A stretch of 64,000 bases of DNA from Chryseobacterium paridis (GCF_016595215.1 NZ_JAENHK010000010.1:1349390-1413389), one strand, 5' to 3'; shown: positions 33,922 to 44,237, counted from the stretch's first letter. The notes: a model not told the origin generated them from the letters alone. Translations and numbers: made by a program.

Positions 33922-36900
33922 ATGAAAAAAACAGATGTTGCTGTAATTGGATTATCTTGTGTCTTTCCCGGGGCACAAGATGCCAACACTTTCTGGCAGA
34001 ATATCATCAATAAAGTTGACTCTACTCAGTTAGCTCCTGCTGACAGGATAGATCCGGTCCACTTTAGTGATGCTACAAGCCCTGTTGATCGTTTTTATTG
34101 CAAACGCGGTGGATTTATCCCTGACTATGAATTTGACCCTACTGCTTTTGGTATTTTACCTCTGGCTGTTGAAGGGACAGAACCTGATCATTTGCTTACT
34201 CTTGATCTGGTACAAAAAGCCCTGGAAGATGCAGGTGTATTTCAAAAGAATACTTCTCTTGAAAAAACCGGGATCATTATTGGTAAAGGAAACTATACCG
34301 GACCGGGAGCTACCCGTGCTATCGAAATTGTGAGAACCGGTGAGCAAATTTCTTCACTACTTCAAGAGCTCTTACCAGAAGTATCTTCAGCAGATATTGA
34401 AAAGGTAAAGCATGCTTTTCAGGAACGTAAAGGACGTTTCGCAGCCGATACTGCAATGGGACTAATTCCTAACCTCGTAGCTTCTTTGGTGGCTAACCGA
34501 TTCAATTTGGGAGGCGCCGCCTTTACTGTAGATGCTGCTTGCGCCAGTGCTCTGCTTGCAGTAGATCATGCTGTACAGGAACTTCATCGTGAGCGTTGTG
34601 ATATGGTAATAGCAGGAGGTGTACATACGGGACAAAATGCTGCTTTCTGGAGTATTTTTGCCCAGTTAGGAGCCATGTCTCATCAGGAGCAGATCAAGCC
34701 ATTCAGTATGGATGCAGACGGACTCTTAATCGGAGAAGGCTGTGGTTTTGTTGTTCTAAAGCGATTAGAAGATGCTGTAAGAGATCAGGATAAAATCTAT
34801 GCTGTCATTAAAGGAGTGGGTGTAAGTAGTGATGGTAATGGCACCAGCGTTATGAGCCCGTCCGTTAAAGGTCAGCTAAAAGCCTTGAAACAAGCCTGGA
34901 TCAATGCAGATCTGGATGAAAAACAGATTGGTTATCTTGAGGCTCATGGCACAGGAACACCACTTGGAGATAAAACAGAACTTCAGACACTCGCTCAGTT
35001 TTTTGGTAAAGAAGAAACTGATCCTGTAGCTGGTATCGGATCTGTAAAATCGAATATAGGACATGCAATGCCGGCAGCAGGTATCGCAGGTTTAATAAAA
35101 ACCTGTCTGGCATTACATCATGATACACTACCTCCAACATTATACTGCGAAAATCCTGTCGCTGACATGCAACACACTCGTTTTGCTCCTGTACAGGAAG
35201 CTAAAAGCTGGTCAAAAACAGGTTTACCGAAGGTAGCAGCAGTGAATGCTTTCGGATTCGGAGGTATTAATGCACATGTGGTTCTTGAAGGATATGATAT
35301 GCCTAAAAAAGACAATGTCTTACTACTGGCAAGACCAACACATGAAGAATTACTTTCTGCATTACACAATCATGAAACCACAATAGGTGAAGGAAATTAT
35401 AGGATTGCTTTATTTGATCCTACACCAGAAAGAATAGAAAAAGCCATTAAAATTGCTTCCAAGGACAGACCTTGGCGCAACAAACAAGATATTTGGTATA
35501 CCTCAACTCCATTATTACAGGATGGTGGGAAAGTAGCTTTTGTATTTCCGGGACTGGATGGCCTTGCAAAAGGTGAAGTAGAAAGTGTAAGCCGTTATTT
35601 CGGATTAACGGAACCCATCGAAATGGAAGGCGAAGGTCTATTAACCGATGCACTTGCTACATTCAACAGATGCAGCATACTCGATGGTTCTTTAAAAAAG
35701 CTGGGAATCATACCTGATATGAATGCAGGACATAGCTTAGGAGAATGGCTCGCGGGTTACTCTTCTGAATTAGCGGAAGTCAATTCTGTAAAAGCTTTGA
35801 TCGATGTGCTTAATCCTGAAACATTTGAATTAAAGGATTCAAAATTCATAGCTATAGGTGCGGGCATAGATATCATCACCCCTATCATTGCTGAAATTCC
35901 AAACGTATATATTTCTAATGATAACTGTCCTAATCAGGTCATTCTTTGTGGTAGTAATACTGCTCTGGATGAATTGGTTCCAATATTAAAATCAAAACAG
36001 ATCTTTCATCAGATTTTACCATTCCAGTCAGGCTTTCACTCTCCTTTTATCGCAGATAAAATTGATGTGATTTTAGCAGGAATGGAAAAAGCTAAATTTC
36101 AACAGACAAAGATCCCATTATGGTCTGCAACAACGCTTGCGCCATATCCGAATGATCAGGGGGCTATCGAAAAACTAAGTGCGGAACATCTGGTTCAACC
36201 TGTTCGTTTCCGTGAACTTACAGATACATTGTATGAAGAGGGAGCAAGATTCTTTATTCAGGTTGGAACCGGAGGGCTAATTGGCTTCATCGATGATACT
36301 TTGAAAGGAAAAGCTTTCAGTACCATTGCTTCCAGTGTACCTACCCGATCTGCATTAGCTCAGTTACAACGTGTAGTCGCGGCACTATTTGCTGAAGGTA
36401 AAATAGTTGCACTTGACTTTTTGAATATTCATACCCCTTCGAAGAAATCTTCCGGGAAGGGCATAAAATTGCAATTAGGATCACCAATTATCCGTGATTT
36501 TAAAGAAATAAAGACCTTAGCGCAATCTTTTGAAGCACCAAGACAACACAACATTTCCGCTATTGCAACTAAAACAGGTCATCCTCTTGTTCAGGCATTT
36601 CAGGAAAATGTTGCAGATATCATGCGCATGCAGGAAGAAGTATTAACGCTTTTCCAAAATCGCCCACAAATCACGACGCTGAAATCTGCGGTACCTAAAG
36701 TACCTGCAAGTACAAACTTTTCAAAATCTCTGCATGTCAACCTGAATACCCACCCTTACCTTATTGATCATAGCTTGCTAAGACAACCTAAAGGATGGGA
36801 ACATGTAGCTGACATGGAGCCCGTTATTCCCATGACAATGATTTTCGAGCAGTTAGCAGAAATCGCTGAAGCAGAAATACCGGGAACACAGGTGCATAAA

Positions 36901-38154
36901 ATTATGAACGTAAGTGTATTCCAATGGATGAATGTGGCCAAACCTTTTGAGAAAACAGTAAAAGGAGAATGGCGATCGTATCATCATGCTTATTTGGATA
37001 TTGAAAACTTTGTGAATGCAGAAGTTGTATTAAAATCAGCTCCTGTTCCTACACCAGTCTTCAATCTTTCAATCGGTGATCTTTTACCTATTGAGAGAAC
37101 CCCTGAAGAAATCTACGATATGCATATGTTCCATGGCGAGAAATACCAGGGAATCACTGAAGTTTCAGCAGTTGGAACCAAAGGTATTGTCGGAAAAATC
37201 AAAGGAAATGGTGGTAAAGGCTCTTTACTGGATAATGCAGGACAATTATTCGGCCTTTGGTTACAGCTTACATTAACAAAAGACCGTATTGCCTTCCCTG
37301 TAAAAATAAGAGATATTGAATTCTTTGAAGACATGCACGATCAGGAAAGTATTTTTGAATGTACATGTATGCTTACGGAACTTAACGACGAATTTGCTAT
37401 AGCAAACATCATACTTAAAAGAGATGGAAAAGTATGGTGTGCTATTACAGGTTGGCAAAACAGAAGATTGGAAATCGATGCAGCATTATGGAGTGTTTCT
37501 ATGTCGCCTTTGCATAACCGTCTTTCTGAAGAAATTGCTCCTGAGGTATTTTTCTTTCATCAGGCCTATACCAGAGTAGCTTCATGGGATTTTATTCTGA
37601 AACGTTATTTTAATCAGACTGAAAAACAATATCAGCAGCAGCTATTGCCCAACAAGAAAAAGAGCTGGATGGTGAGCCGTGTAGCGGTGAAAGATGCTGT
37701 ACGAAATCTTCTTCGTCAGAAAAAAGATCACGCCTGCTTCCCTATTACATTTGAAATAGGTTCAAATGATGTCGGCAAACCTTATCTGATCGGAGATATT
37801 ACAAAAGATATTCATGTATCGTTAGCCCACAAAGGAAAAGAAGCTGTAGCGATTGCCCGTCATGGAAACCCTGTTGGAATTGACATGGAAACTATTGAAG
37901 AGCGCAGTTCAGGATTTTATGACCTGGTATTTACTAATGCAGAATTAGCTTTATTAAAAGACCGGGATCAGGCAGAATGGACCACACGGTTTTGGGTAGC
38001 TAAAGAAGCTTATGCAAAGTTTCTGGGCACCGGGCTGAAAGGAAATCCAAAAAACTTCGAAGTAGAACATATACAAGGGGATCATTTATGGATCAACCAA
38101 ACTGAAATAAAAACCATAAAACATCAAAATTATATTATCGGATGGACACTATAA
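33922..38154 (+). CDS. multidomain synthase 2: KS-AT-DH-phosphopantetheinyl transferase
   Basis: 1410 residues, 19 bp after synthase 1. The KS has Cys207, His342 and His381, so it is catalytic and not a chain-length factor. The AT has GHSLGE (Ser605), although the first AT motif is altered (FPGLDG for FPGQGS). A hot-dog dehydratase-like part has HPYLIDH (His944) and DNAGQ (Asp1104). The last 160 residues form a Sfp/Gsp-type phosphopantetheinyl transferase: GIDMETIEER (Asp1321) and WVAKEAYAK (1358-1366). The enzyme therefore brings its own carrier-protein activation. It has no ACP itself, so it must work on ACPs of synthase 1 or the free ACP. Confidence 0.9.
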   Translation: MKKTDVAVIGLSCVFPGAQDANTFWQNIINKVDSTQLAPADRIDPVHFSDATSPVDRFYCKRGGFIPDYEFDPTAFGILPLAVEGTEPDHLLTLDLVQKALEDAGVFQKNTSLEKTGIIIGKGNYTGPGATRAIEIVRTGEQISSLLQELLPEVSSADIEKVKHAFQERKGRFAADTAMGLIPNLVASLVANRFNLGGAAFTVDAACASALLAVDHAVQELHRERCDMVIAGGVHTGQNAAFWSIFAQLGAMSHQEQIKPFSMDADGLLIGEGCGFVVLKRLEDAVRDQDKIYAVIKGVGVSSDGNGTSVMSPSVKGQLKALKQAWINADLDEKQIGYLEAHGTGTPLGDKTELQTLAQFFGKEETDPVAGIGSVKSNIGHAMPAAGIAGLIKTCLALHHDTLPPTLYCENPVADMQHTRFAPVQEAKSWSKTGLPKVAAVNAFGFGGINAHVVLEGYDMPKKDNVLLLARPTHEELLSALHNHETTIGEGNYRIALFDPTPERIEKAIKIASKDRPWRNKQDIWYTSTPLLQDGGKVAFVFPGLDGLAKGEVESVSRYFGLTEPIEMEGEGLLTDALATFNRCSILDGSLKKLGIIPDMNAGHSLGEWLAGYSSELAEVNSVKALIDVLNPETFELKDSKFIAIGAGIDIITPIIAEIPNVYISNDNCPNQVILCGSNTALDELVPILKSKQIFHQILPFQSGFHSPFIADKIDVILAGMEKAKFQQTKIPLWSATTLAPYPNDQGAIEKLSAEHLVQPVRFRELTDTLYEEGARFFIQVGTGGLIGFIDDTLKGKAFSTIASSVPTRSALAQLQRVVAALFAEGKIVALDFLNIHTPSKKSSGKGIKLQLGSPIIRDFKEIKTLAQSFEAPRQHNISAIATKTGHPLVQAFQENVADIMRMQEEVLTLFQNRPQITTLKSAVPKVPASTNFSKSLHVNLNTHPYLIDHSLLRQPKGWEHVADMEPVIPMTMIFEQLAEIAEAEIPGTQVHKIMNVSVFQWMNVAKPFEKTVKGEWRSYHHAYLDIENFVNAEVVLKSAPVPTPVFNLSIGDLLPIERTPEEIYDMHMFHGEKYQGITEVSAVGTKGIVGKIKGNGGKGSLLDNAGQLFGLWLQLTLTKDRIAFPVKIRDIEFFEDMHDQESIFECTCMLTELNDEFAIANIILKRDGKVWCAITGWQNRRLEIDAALWSVSMSPLHNRLSEEIAPEVFFFHQAYTRVASWDFILKRYFNQTEKQYQQQLLPNKKKSWMVSRVAVKDAVRNLLRQKKDHACFPITFEIGSNDVGKPYLIGDITKDIHVSLAHKGKEAVAIARHGNPVGIDMETIEERSSGFYDLVFTNAELALLKDRDQAEWTTRFWVAKEAYAKFLGTGLKGNPKNFEVEHIQGDHLWINQTEIKTIKHQNYIIGWTL

Positions 38155-38441
38155 ACAACACACTAAAAATGAATCACGAGGAACTATTCACTCTTTTAAA
38201 AGGCTTTATTACTGAAGTCATAGGCGAAGAATTTGTAGAAGAGATGGACATTACCCCCGATAGCTCATTCACTAAGGACCTGGAAATGGACAGTATAGAA
38301 ATTGTTTCTTTTTCCGAGAAAATCAAAGCACATTTTGGCGATCAGATTGATTTTACTGGTTGGTTGTCTTCTATGGACCTGGACCAACTGATCAACCTTG
38401 ACCTCCGTATGATCATCAATTATATCTACGAATGCCAATAA
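38142..38441 (+). CDS. stand-alone acyl carrier protein
   Basis: 99 residues with the ACP helix II motif LEMDSIEIVSF; Ser51 is the predicted phosphopantetheine site. Acidic, as usual. It overlaps the end of synthase 2 by 13 bp, and an alternative start at 38169 would remove the overlap. A free ACP beside synthases with built-in ACPs suggests loading of a starter or handing the chain to the acyltransferases downstream. The fused PPTase is the likely activator. Confidence 0.85.
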   Translation: MDTINNTLKMNHEELFTLLKGFITEVIGEEFVEEMDITPDSSFTKDLEMDSIEIVSFSEKIKAHFGDQIDFTGWLSSMDLDQLINLDLRMIINYIYECQ

Positions 38442-39232
38442 TTACAGTTGATAACAGGAAAGTTCATATTCAGGAACTCAATAAAGGTGCTGAACAAACA
38501 GTGGTGCTTATCCACGGTATGTTTAGCAACCTGTCCATTTATTATTTTAATATAGCACCCATTCTTGCGCAGCATTACCATGTGGTGATGTATGATTTAA
38601 AAAGTCATGGTATGAGTGAGCGTATTTTGAATGGATATGACCTGGAAAACATGTCTTCTGATCTGCTGGGCCTGATGGATTTTTTAGAACTTAAAAAAGT
38701 CCATTTGGTAGGCTATAGTTTTGGTGGCCTTATAGCTTTGAAAACAGCACTTAGGGCTCCAGACCGTGTAGATCAGCTGGTGGTTATGGAAGCTCCTGAC
38801 CCCAGAGATGACAAAACCCGGGATATTATTGATCAATACAGCAAGGAGTTCCTCGAACATTATGTCGCCAATTTTACAGATACAACAAAGGTACAAATGG
38901 GTAAAAGACAAATGGAGAAGAACCACCGTATGTATGAATTCCTGTTTGAGCAAACAAGCATCAAAGCAGATATGATAAAGGAAACGGATTTTCTTACTGA
39001 AACCAACCTGGCAGGATTGGAAGTTTCAACATTATTACTGTACGGGGCTCAATCCAATTGCAAACTTACAGGAGAATGGCTTCAGACAGAGATCAATAAT
39101 GCAGAATTAGAACTTATTCCCGGGGACCATAATATCCCTATTCAGGAACCTGCTCTGATTGCAGAAGCTATTGTTCATTTTTTATCGCAATCATTATTTA
39201 ACTCTAACTCACTAACACAAAATCATGGCTAA
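38432..39232 (+). CDS. alpha/beta hydrolase, probable chain-releasing thioesterase
   Basis: 266 residues. Oxyanion loop LIHGMFSN, nucleophile elbow GYSFGG, acid in LLYGAQSN and late His in GDHNIP. No signal peptide, so cytoplasmic. It overlaps the ACP gene by 10 bp and the glycosyltransferase gene by 8 bp. Because neither synthase ends in a thioesterase, this is the natural candidate for hydrolytic or transfer release of the chain from an ACP. An editing role is the alternative. Confidence 0.8.
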   Translation: MPIITVDNRKVHIQELNKGAEQTVVLIHGMFSNLSIYYFNIAPILAQHYHVVMYDLKSHGMSERILNGYDLENMSSDLLGLMDFLELKKVHLVGYSFGGLIALKTALRAPDRVDQLVVMEAPDPRDDKTRDIIDQYSKEFLEHYVANFTDTTKVQMGKRQMEKNHRMYEFLFEQTSIKADMIKETDFLTETNLAGLEVSTLLLYGAQSNCKLTGEWLQTEINNAELELIPGDHNIPIQEPALIAEAIVHFLSQSLFNSNSLTQNHG

Positions 39233-41630
39233 ATTTGTATTTGTTGTTCCACCGTTGACAGGCCATGTCAATCCAACCCTGAGCATCGGGGCCGAATTAT
39301 TGGAAAGAGGACATGAAGTGGCGTGGATCAGTCTTGACGAAAATTTACATACAAAACTTCCTGTCGGAGGGGAGCTTTTACTTATTCAATACGATCAAAC
39401 GGACGAAGAAAAAAAAGAAAGTGAAAAATATCTCGATATTATCTCTAAAAAGGTAGTGTATGGGATTGACAGCATAAAATTTCTTTATGATGATGTCCTG
39501 ATCCCTTTAAACAGACACTGCTACAACGGCATTGTTAATCTACTTAATAGTTTTCAACCTGATCTTGTCATTGGAGATCATCAGTTATTTGCAGCCGCTA
39601 TTGCAGCAAAAACACTAGGTTTTCCATATAGCACGACCGTTACTGCACCGGCTGCCATCAAAATCATGGATGAACTACCAAAAGTGCATGAATGGGAAGT
39701 CAATAAAATTGTTGAATTACAAAAAGAATTGGGCATTACAGAAAACCATTCTTTAGCTTCTTCAGACCTGCTGACCATGGTTTTAACATCCAGGTATTTC
39801 TTTGGTGAAATGGAACTGCCTTCCAATTATCAGTTTACAGGCCCTGTTCTTATGGAACGTCGCGTTTCTTGTGAATTTGATTGGGACAGATTAAACAGCA
39901 GTACTCAGAAAAAAATTCTTGTAAGCATCGGAACCACTTTCGATCATGATCATAAAAAAGCTTTCTTCCAAAAAGTGATTGATGCTTTTAAGGATGAAGA
40001 CTTAACGGTAGTCGTCGTTTCAGATCCACAGCTTTTTGATAGCTGGCCGGAAAATTTTATGGTATACCAACAGGTTCCTCAATTGGATTTGCTACCTCAT
40101 CTGGATGGTGTCGTATGTCATGGAGGGCACAATACCGTATCCGAAACACTTTCAAATGGATTGCCATTGGTGGTTATTCCAATTGCTTATGACCAATCCC
40201 ATGTTGCAGGACGTGTCGTACGTACAGGAGCTGGTGAACGTCTTAATTTCAACCGATTCAAATCAAATCATTTAAAAGAGGCTGTACAGCAGATCTTACA
40301 TAATCCTGAATACCGTGAAGCTGCCCAAGTTATCCGTCAGTCCTTCATTGATGCCGGAGGTACAGCAACAGCAGCCAATTTACTTGAAAAAGCAATTGTT
40401 ACTGCATCAGAACCGGAAAGACCCCGCTCTAAATTTTTGTTTGTTATTCCTCCTTTCTTCGGACATATCAGCCCAACACTAAGTGTAGGGGTAAGCTTAA
40501 TTGCAAGAGGTCACGAGGTTAAGTGGTTTGGGATTACTCCACTTTCAGATGAACATATTCCTGAAGGGGGTTCTTATTTCTATCCGGAAGAAGATCTTAT
40601 TCCATATCAGGATGAAATCAAACGTATCCTGAAGAGACAGGATGATGGGCCAGCCTGTTCCGGACCGGAAGTGATGAAACTTGCATTGGAGGAAACATAC
40701 GTTCCTTTCGCTAAAATGATGATGCCAGGACTAAGCCGACTTACAGAAAACTGGAAACCTGATGTTATTGTCAATGACTGTATCACTTTCGGAGGGGCGT
40801 TATTTGCTCATAAAAACAATATTCCTTGTGTAACGACTACTCCGGTTCCACCAGATGTTATGGGAGACACCGAAAAAAGTTCACCTAAAATATTTGAATG
40901 GCAACAAAACCTGATCAAAGATCTTCAAAAAGAAGTGGGAATCGATGATGATGGTATTTTCATTCATTCCCATAAATTGAATCTTGTGTTTACATCACAG
41001 GCATTTGCAGGTTTTGAAACCGTACCATCTCACATGAAATTTGTAGGTCCTGTAAAAGGACGTCCAAATGATGCCCCTTTTGATTGGGATCGATTACATG
41101 CTTCAACTACACCAAAGATATTTGTATCCTTAGGAACATTATTGGTGGATATCCGAAAAGCATTCTTTGAAAAAATCATTGCTGCATTTGCAGACCAGCC
41201 GGTTACTATTGTTGCCGCTACTCCACCTGATATTTTTGAGGAATGGCCATCTAATTTTATTGTGAATAGCTTTGTTCCACAATCAGCATTGATGCCTCAT
41301 ATGGATATGGTGATTTGTCATGGGGGTTTCAATACGGTAAATGATACATTCCGTAATGGATTACCGATGTTGATCACTCCTATCGCTTATGATCATTTCC
41401 ATATTGCAAAATTAATTGAACAGGCAGGTTGTGGAAAAAGTATACGATATAAACGATTACGTATAGAATCGCTTCGTGAAACAGTATTTGAATTGCTGGA
41501 AAATCCAACCTACCGAAATGCAGCTAAAGAGGTTCAAACAACCTTCCTTACTGCGGGTGGCAATGATAAAGCTGTGGAATTGTTAGAAAATTTTGTACAA
41601 CAAGAACAGTCAGCACTAGTTTCTATATAG
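39225..41630 (+). CDS. tandem double glycosyltransferase (two GT-B MGT/UGT units in one chain)
   Basis: 801 residues, twice the usual length. Unit 1 starts MAKFVFVVPPLTGHVNPTLS and unit 2 at about residue 403 with KFLFVIPPFFGHISPTLS. Each has the UGT/MGT sugar-nucleotide motif: CHGGHNTVSETLSNGLP and CHGGFNTVNDTFRNGLP, then PIAYDQSH and PIAYDHFH. Both motifs look intact, so both units may be active, adding two sugars in sequence, or one may serve as an acceptor module. GT1 enzymes of this type glycosylate lipophilic acceptors such as carotenoids, macrolides and sterols. This points to a glycosylated lipid product. Confidence 0.88.
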   Translation: MAKFVFVVPPLTGHVNPTLSIGAELLERGHEVAWISLDENLHTKLPVGGELLLIQYDQTDEEKKESEKYLDIISKKVVYGIDSIKFLYDDVLIPLNRHCYNGIVNLLNSFQPDLVIGDHQLFAAAIAAKTLGFPYSTTVTAPAAIKIMDELPKVHEWEVNKIVELQKELGITENHSLASSDLLTMVLTSRYFFGEMELPSNYQFTGPVLMERRVSCEFDWDRLNSSTQKKILVSIGTTFDHDHKKAFFQKVIDAFKDEDLTVVVVSDPQLFDSWPENFMVYQQVPQLDLLPHLDGVVCHGGHNTVSETLSNGLPLVVIPIAYDQSHVAGRVVRTGAGERLNFNRFKSNHLKEAVQQILHNPEYREAAQVIRQSFIDAGGTATAANLLEKAIVTASEPERPRSKFLFVIPPFFGHISPTLSVGVSLIARGHEVKWFGITPLSDEHIPEGGSYFYPEEDLIPYQDEIKRILKRQDDGPACSGPEVMKLALEETYVPFAKMMMPGLSRLTENWKPDVIVNDCITFGGALFAHKNNIPCVTTTPVPPDVMGDTEKSSPKIFEWQQNLIKDLQKEVGIDDDGIFIHSHKLNLVFTSQAFAGFETVPSHMKFVGPVKGRPNDAPFDWDRLHASTTPKIFVSLGTLLVDIRKAFFEKIIAAFADQPVTIVAATPPDIFEEWPSNFIVNSFVPQSALMPHMDMVICHGGFNTVNDTFRNGLPMLITPIAYDHFHIAKLIEQAGCGKSIRYKRLRIESLRETVFELLENPTYRNAAKEVQTTFLTAGGNDKAVELLENFVQQEQSALVSI

Positions 41631-41634
41631 ACTT

Positions 41635-42909
41635 ATGAAAAGAAGATTGTTATTTGGTGAGCGTATGCTATTAGGGGATGGAACAGAACCCTTCAATGCA
41701 GTGATCCCTTTCAGATTAAAGGGAGACTTCAAAGAAGGAGATATCCAGCATGCCCTGAATCAGATCCAGAGCAAACATCCCTGGCTGAGAGCCCTCATTA
41801 CCTATGATGAAAAAAATCTGCCCTGGTTTGAAGTACCTCAGCTGACCATCCCTATTCCTATACGACTCGTTAATCGAAAAGGAGAAAATGATTGGCAGGA
41901 AGAGTCCAGAAAGGAATGGCAAACCATCTTCGATTATGAAAATCTTCCTCTTATCCGATTCGTATGGATCAAAGGAGAAGGAGTATCAGATATGCTTTTT
42001 GCGTTCCACCATTGTTTATGTGATGGTGGTTCTGCAATGGCTTTTTTATATGAGTTTTTGAAGGTATTGGATCATCCTGCAGCTGATATCGGAATTGAGA
42101 AACCAATCATGGGGATTGAAGATATCGTTCCATCTTCAATCTTAACGAACCGCAGAAAACAATTGAAAGCAAAATTTATTGGCAGGGTGGCAGCAACCGC
42201 TATCAAATATATCCCTGTAAATAAAAAAATTATTGAACGACAAAACGACTATCTGATCCATTGGAAGTTTGATCAAAAGATGAGCAAACAATTGATCTCT
42301 TACTGCAAATCCATGGAAGTTACAGTGAATACCTTTTTGAGCGCAACCGTGCTTCAGGCGTTTAAAAAAGTAAGAGGAACATCTGCATTGAATAAAGTTT
42401 CCTGTCCGGTAGATATCAGACGCTTTGCTACTCAAATAAAGGAAGACCACATTTTCGCTTTTGGCCTGATGATCGTGATTTCAGCTAACGAAAAATTGAG
42501 TTTTTTAGAAAACTTACCCTTGATGCAGGAAACTGTAGATCGTGAAACATCCAAGCTAAATCCATACACTACGATGATGGTAATGGAGTCCGGACATGAT
42601 GCGTTGAAAAATTTCACCAAATTATTAAAGCGCGCCAAATCAGCTAATGATTGTATGTTTTCGAACCTTGGACGTATTCAGATCCCACATGAGTATAAGG
42701 AGTTTACGCTGGACACCATTTTCAGTCCTTCAGTAATTGGTCCTTTGGGTAATACGACTACTATGGTTACCTCAACATTCAGAGGAGAAATGGATTTTTC
42801 TTTCGTAGGAAGCGAAGGTTACCTACCCTATTCAGAGGCCCTTGCTGTTCGAGATGAAATGATCGAATCCATCAAATTACAAGTGGAATATGTAGCCATA
42901 TCATCATAA
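41635..42909 (+). CDS. condensation-fold acyltransferase 1 (PapA/WES-like)
   Basis: 424 residues beginning MKRRLLFGERMLLGDGTEPF. The catalytic HHCLCDG motif (His125, His126, Asp130) is the HHxxxDG of condensation-domain acyltransferases (PapA5, wax ester synthase, NRPS C domains). A second conserved block is near CPVDIRRFA. Such enzymes transfer acyl chains from carriers onto hydroxyls, so this one may acylate the sugar or polyketide hydroxyl. It lies 4 bp after the glycosyltransferase and is closely similar to acyltransferase 2. Confidence 0.82.
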   Translation: MKRRLLFGERMLLGDGTEPFNAVIPFRLKGDFKEGDIQHALNQIQSKHPWLRALITYDEKNLPWFEVPQLTIPIPIRLVNRKGENDWQEESRKEWQTIFDYENLPLIRFVWIKGEGVSDMLFAFHHCLCDGGSAMAFLYEFLKVLDHPAADIGIEKPIMGIEDIVPSSILTNRRKQLKAKFIGRVAATAIKYIPVNKKIIERQNDYLIHWKFDQKMSKQLISYCKSMEVTVNTFLSATVLQAFKKVRGTSALNKVSCPVDIRRFATQIKEDHIFAFGLMIVISANEKLSFLENLPLMQETVDRETSKLNPYTTMMVMESGHDALKNFTKLLKRAKSANDCMFSNLGRIQIPHEYKEFTLDTIFSPSVIGPLGNTTTMVTSTFRGEMDFSFVGSEGYLPYSEALAVRDEMIESIKLQVEYVAISS

Positions 42910-42965
42910 GCAAAAATGAAGAATGTTATAAAAACAGAGAATAAACACTAATTTCTATATAACCT

Positions 42966-44237
42966 ATGAAAAGAAAATTATTATTTGGTGAACGTATGAT
43001 ATTAGGAGACGGGACAGAGGCTTTTAATGGCGTTATTCCGTTCAGACTACGTGGTACATTTACATTAGAAAAGATCCAACGAGCTTTGGCTCAGCTTCAG
43101 CATAAACATCCCTGGTTAAGAGCTCATATCAACCATGATGAAGAAAATATTCCATGGTTTCAGGTTCCGGAAAAGACGGTATCTATTCCTATAAGAATAG
43201 TGATCCGAAAAGGAGAAGATGATTGGCAGGAAGAATCGATGAAAGAATGGTATATGCCTTTTGATCACAAAAAATTACCCCTCATAAGATTTGTATGGAT
43301 TAAAGGAGAAGAATTATCAGATATGTTTTTCTCATTTCACCATTGCTTATGCGATGGTGGTTCTGCAATGACTCTTTTATATGAATTTTTGCAGGTATTG
43401 GATGATCCGGCCACTGATATTGGTATTGAAAAACCTATATTGGGACTTCAGGATATTGTTCCTCCAGCTATTCTTAACAGTCGCAGACAGCAACTGAAAG
43501 CAAAATTCATAGGACGGGTAGCATCTACCATCATCAAATATGCTCCAGTTGGCAAAAAAGCAGTTGAAAGAGAAAAGGATTATATGATCCATTGGAAATT
43601 TGACAAGGAAACCACTCAACAGGTGATTTCTTATTGTAAGGCCAATGAATTTACCGTTAATACTTTTTTATGTGCAATAGTGCTCAACGCATTTAAAAAG
43701 ATAAGAGGAAAAGCTGCTTTAAATAAAATCTGTTGTCCTGTAGATATCCGACGTCTTACCACGCAAATCAAGCATGATCATATTTTTGCTTTCGGATTGA
43801 TGGTTGAAGTATCGATCAATGAAAAAATGAATTTTCTGGACAACGTACGCCAGATGCAAAAGAATGTGAAACGTAAAACGGCCAAACTTGACCCTTACAC
43901 TAAGATGATGGTAATAGAGTCCTGGCATTACGCCCTTAATAATTTCACAAAGATATTAAGGAATGGTAAATCAACGAATGATTGCATGCTTTCCAACCTG
44001 GGACTGATTAATGTTCCTCATGAGTATAAAGAGTTTAAATTAGATACTGTTTTCAGCCCCTCAGCGCTTGGACCTTTAGGCCAGACGACAGGATTTGTTG
44101 TTTCAACATTCCAGGGAGAAATGGATTTTACTTTTATAGGAAGCGAAGGATATTTAAAGCAATCGGAAGCAATGGCCATCCGCGAGGAAGTTGTTCAATC
44201 AATTAAACTAAAACTGGAATATTTAGCGGTATCATGA
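42966..44237 (+). CDS. condensation-fold acyltransferase 2 (paralogue of 1)
   Basis: 423 residues, start MKRKLLFGERMILGDGTEAF, with HHCLCDG at the same residues (125-131) as acyltransferase 1 and near-identical blocks throughout. It arose by tandem duplication: the 56-bp spacer before it repeats the end of the glycosyltransferase gene (see findings). Similar chemistry but probably different acyl donor or position. The next gene overlaps by 4 bp. Confidence 0.82.
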   Translation: MKRKLLFGERMILGDGTEAFNGVIPFRLRGTFTLEKIQRALAQLQHKHPWLRAHINHDEENIPWFQVPEKTVSIPIRIVIRKGEDDWQEESMKEWYMPFDHKKLPLIRFVWIKGEELSDMFFSFHHCLCDGGSAMTLLYEFLQVLDDPATDIGIEKPILGLQDIVPPAILNSRRQQLKAKFIGRVASTIIKYAPVGKKAVEREKDYMIHWKFDKETTQQVISYCKANEFTVNTFLCAIVLNAFKKIRGKAALNKICCPVDIRRLTTQIKHDHIFAFGLMVEVSINEKMNFLDNVRQMQKNVKRKTAKLDPYTKMMVIESWHYALNNFTKILRNGKSTNDCMLSNLGLINVPHEYKEFKLDTVFSPSALGPLGQTTGFVVSTFQGEMDFTFIGSEGYLKQSEAMAIREEVVQSIKLKLEYLAVS

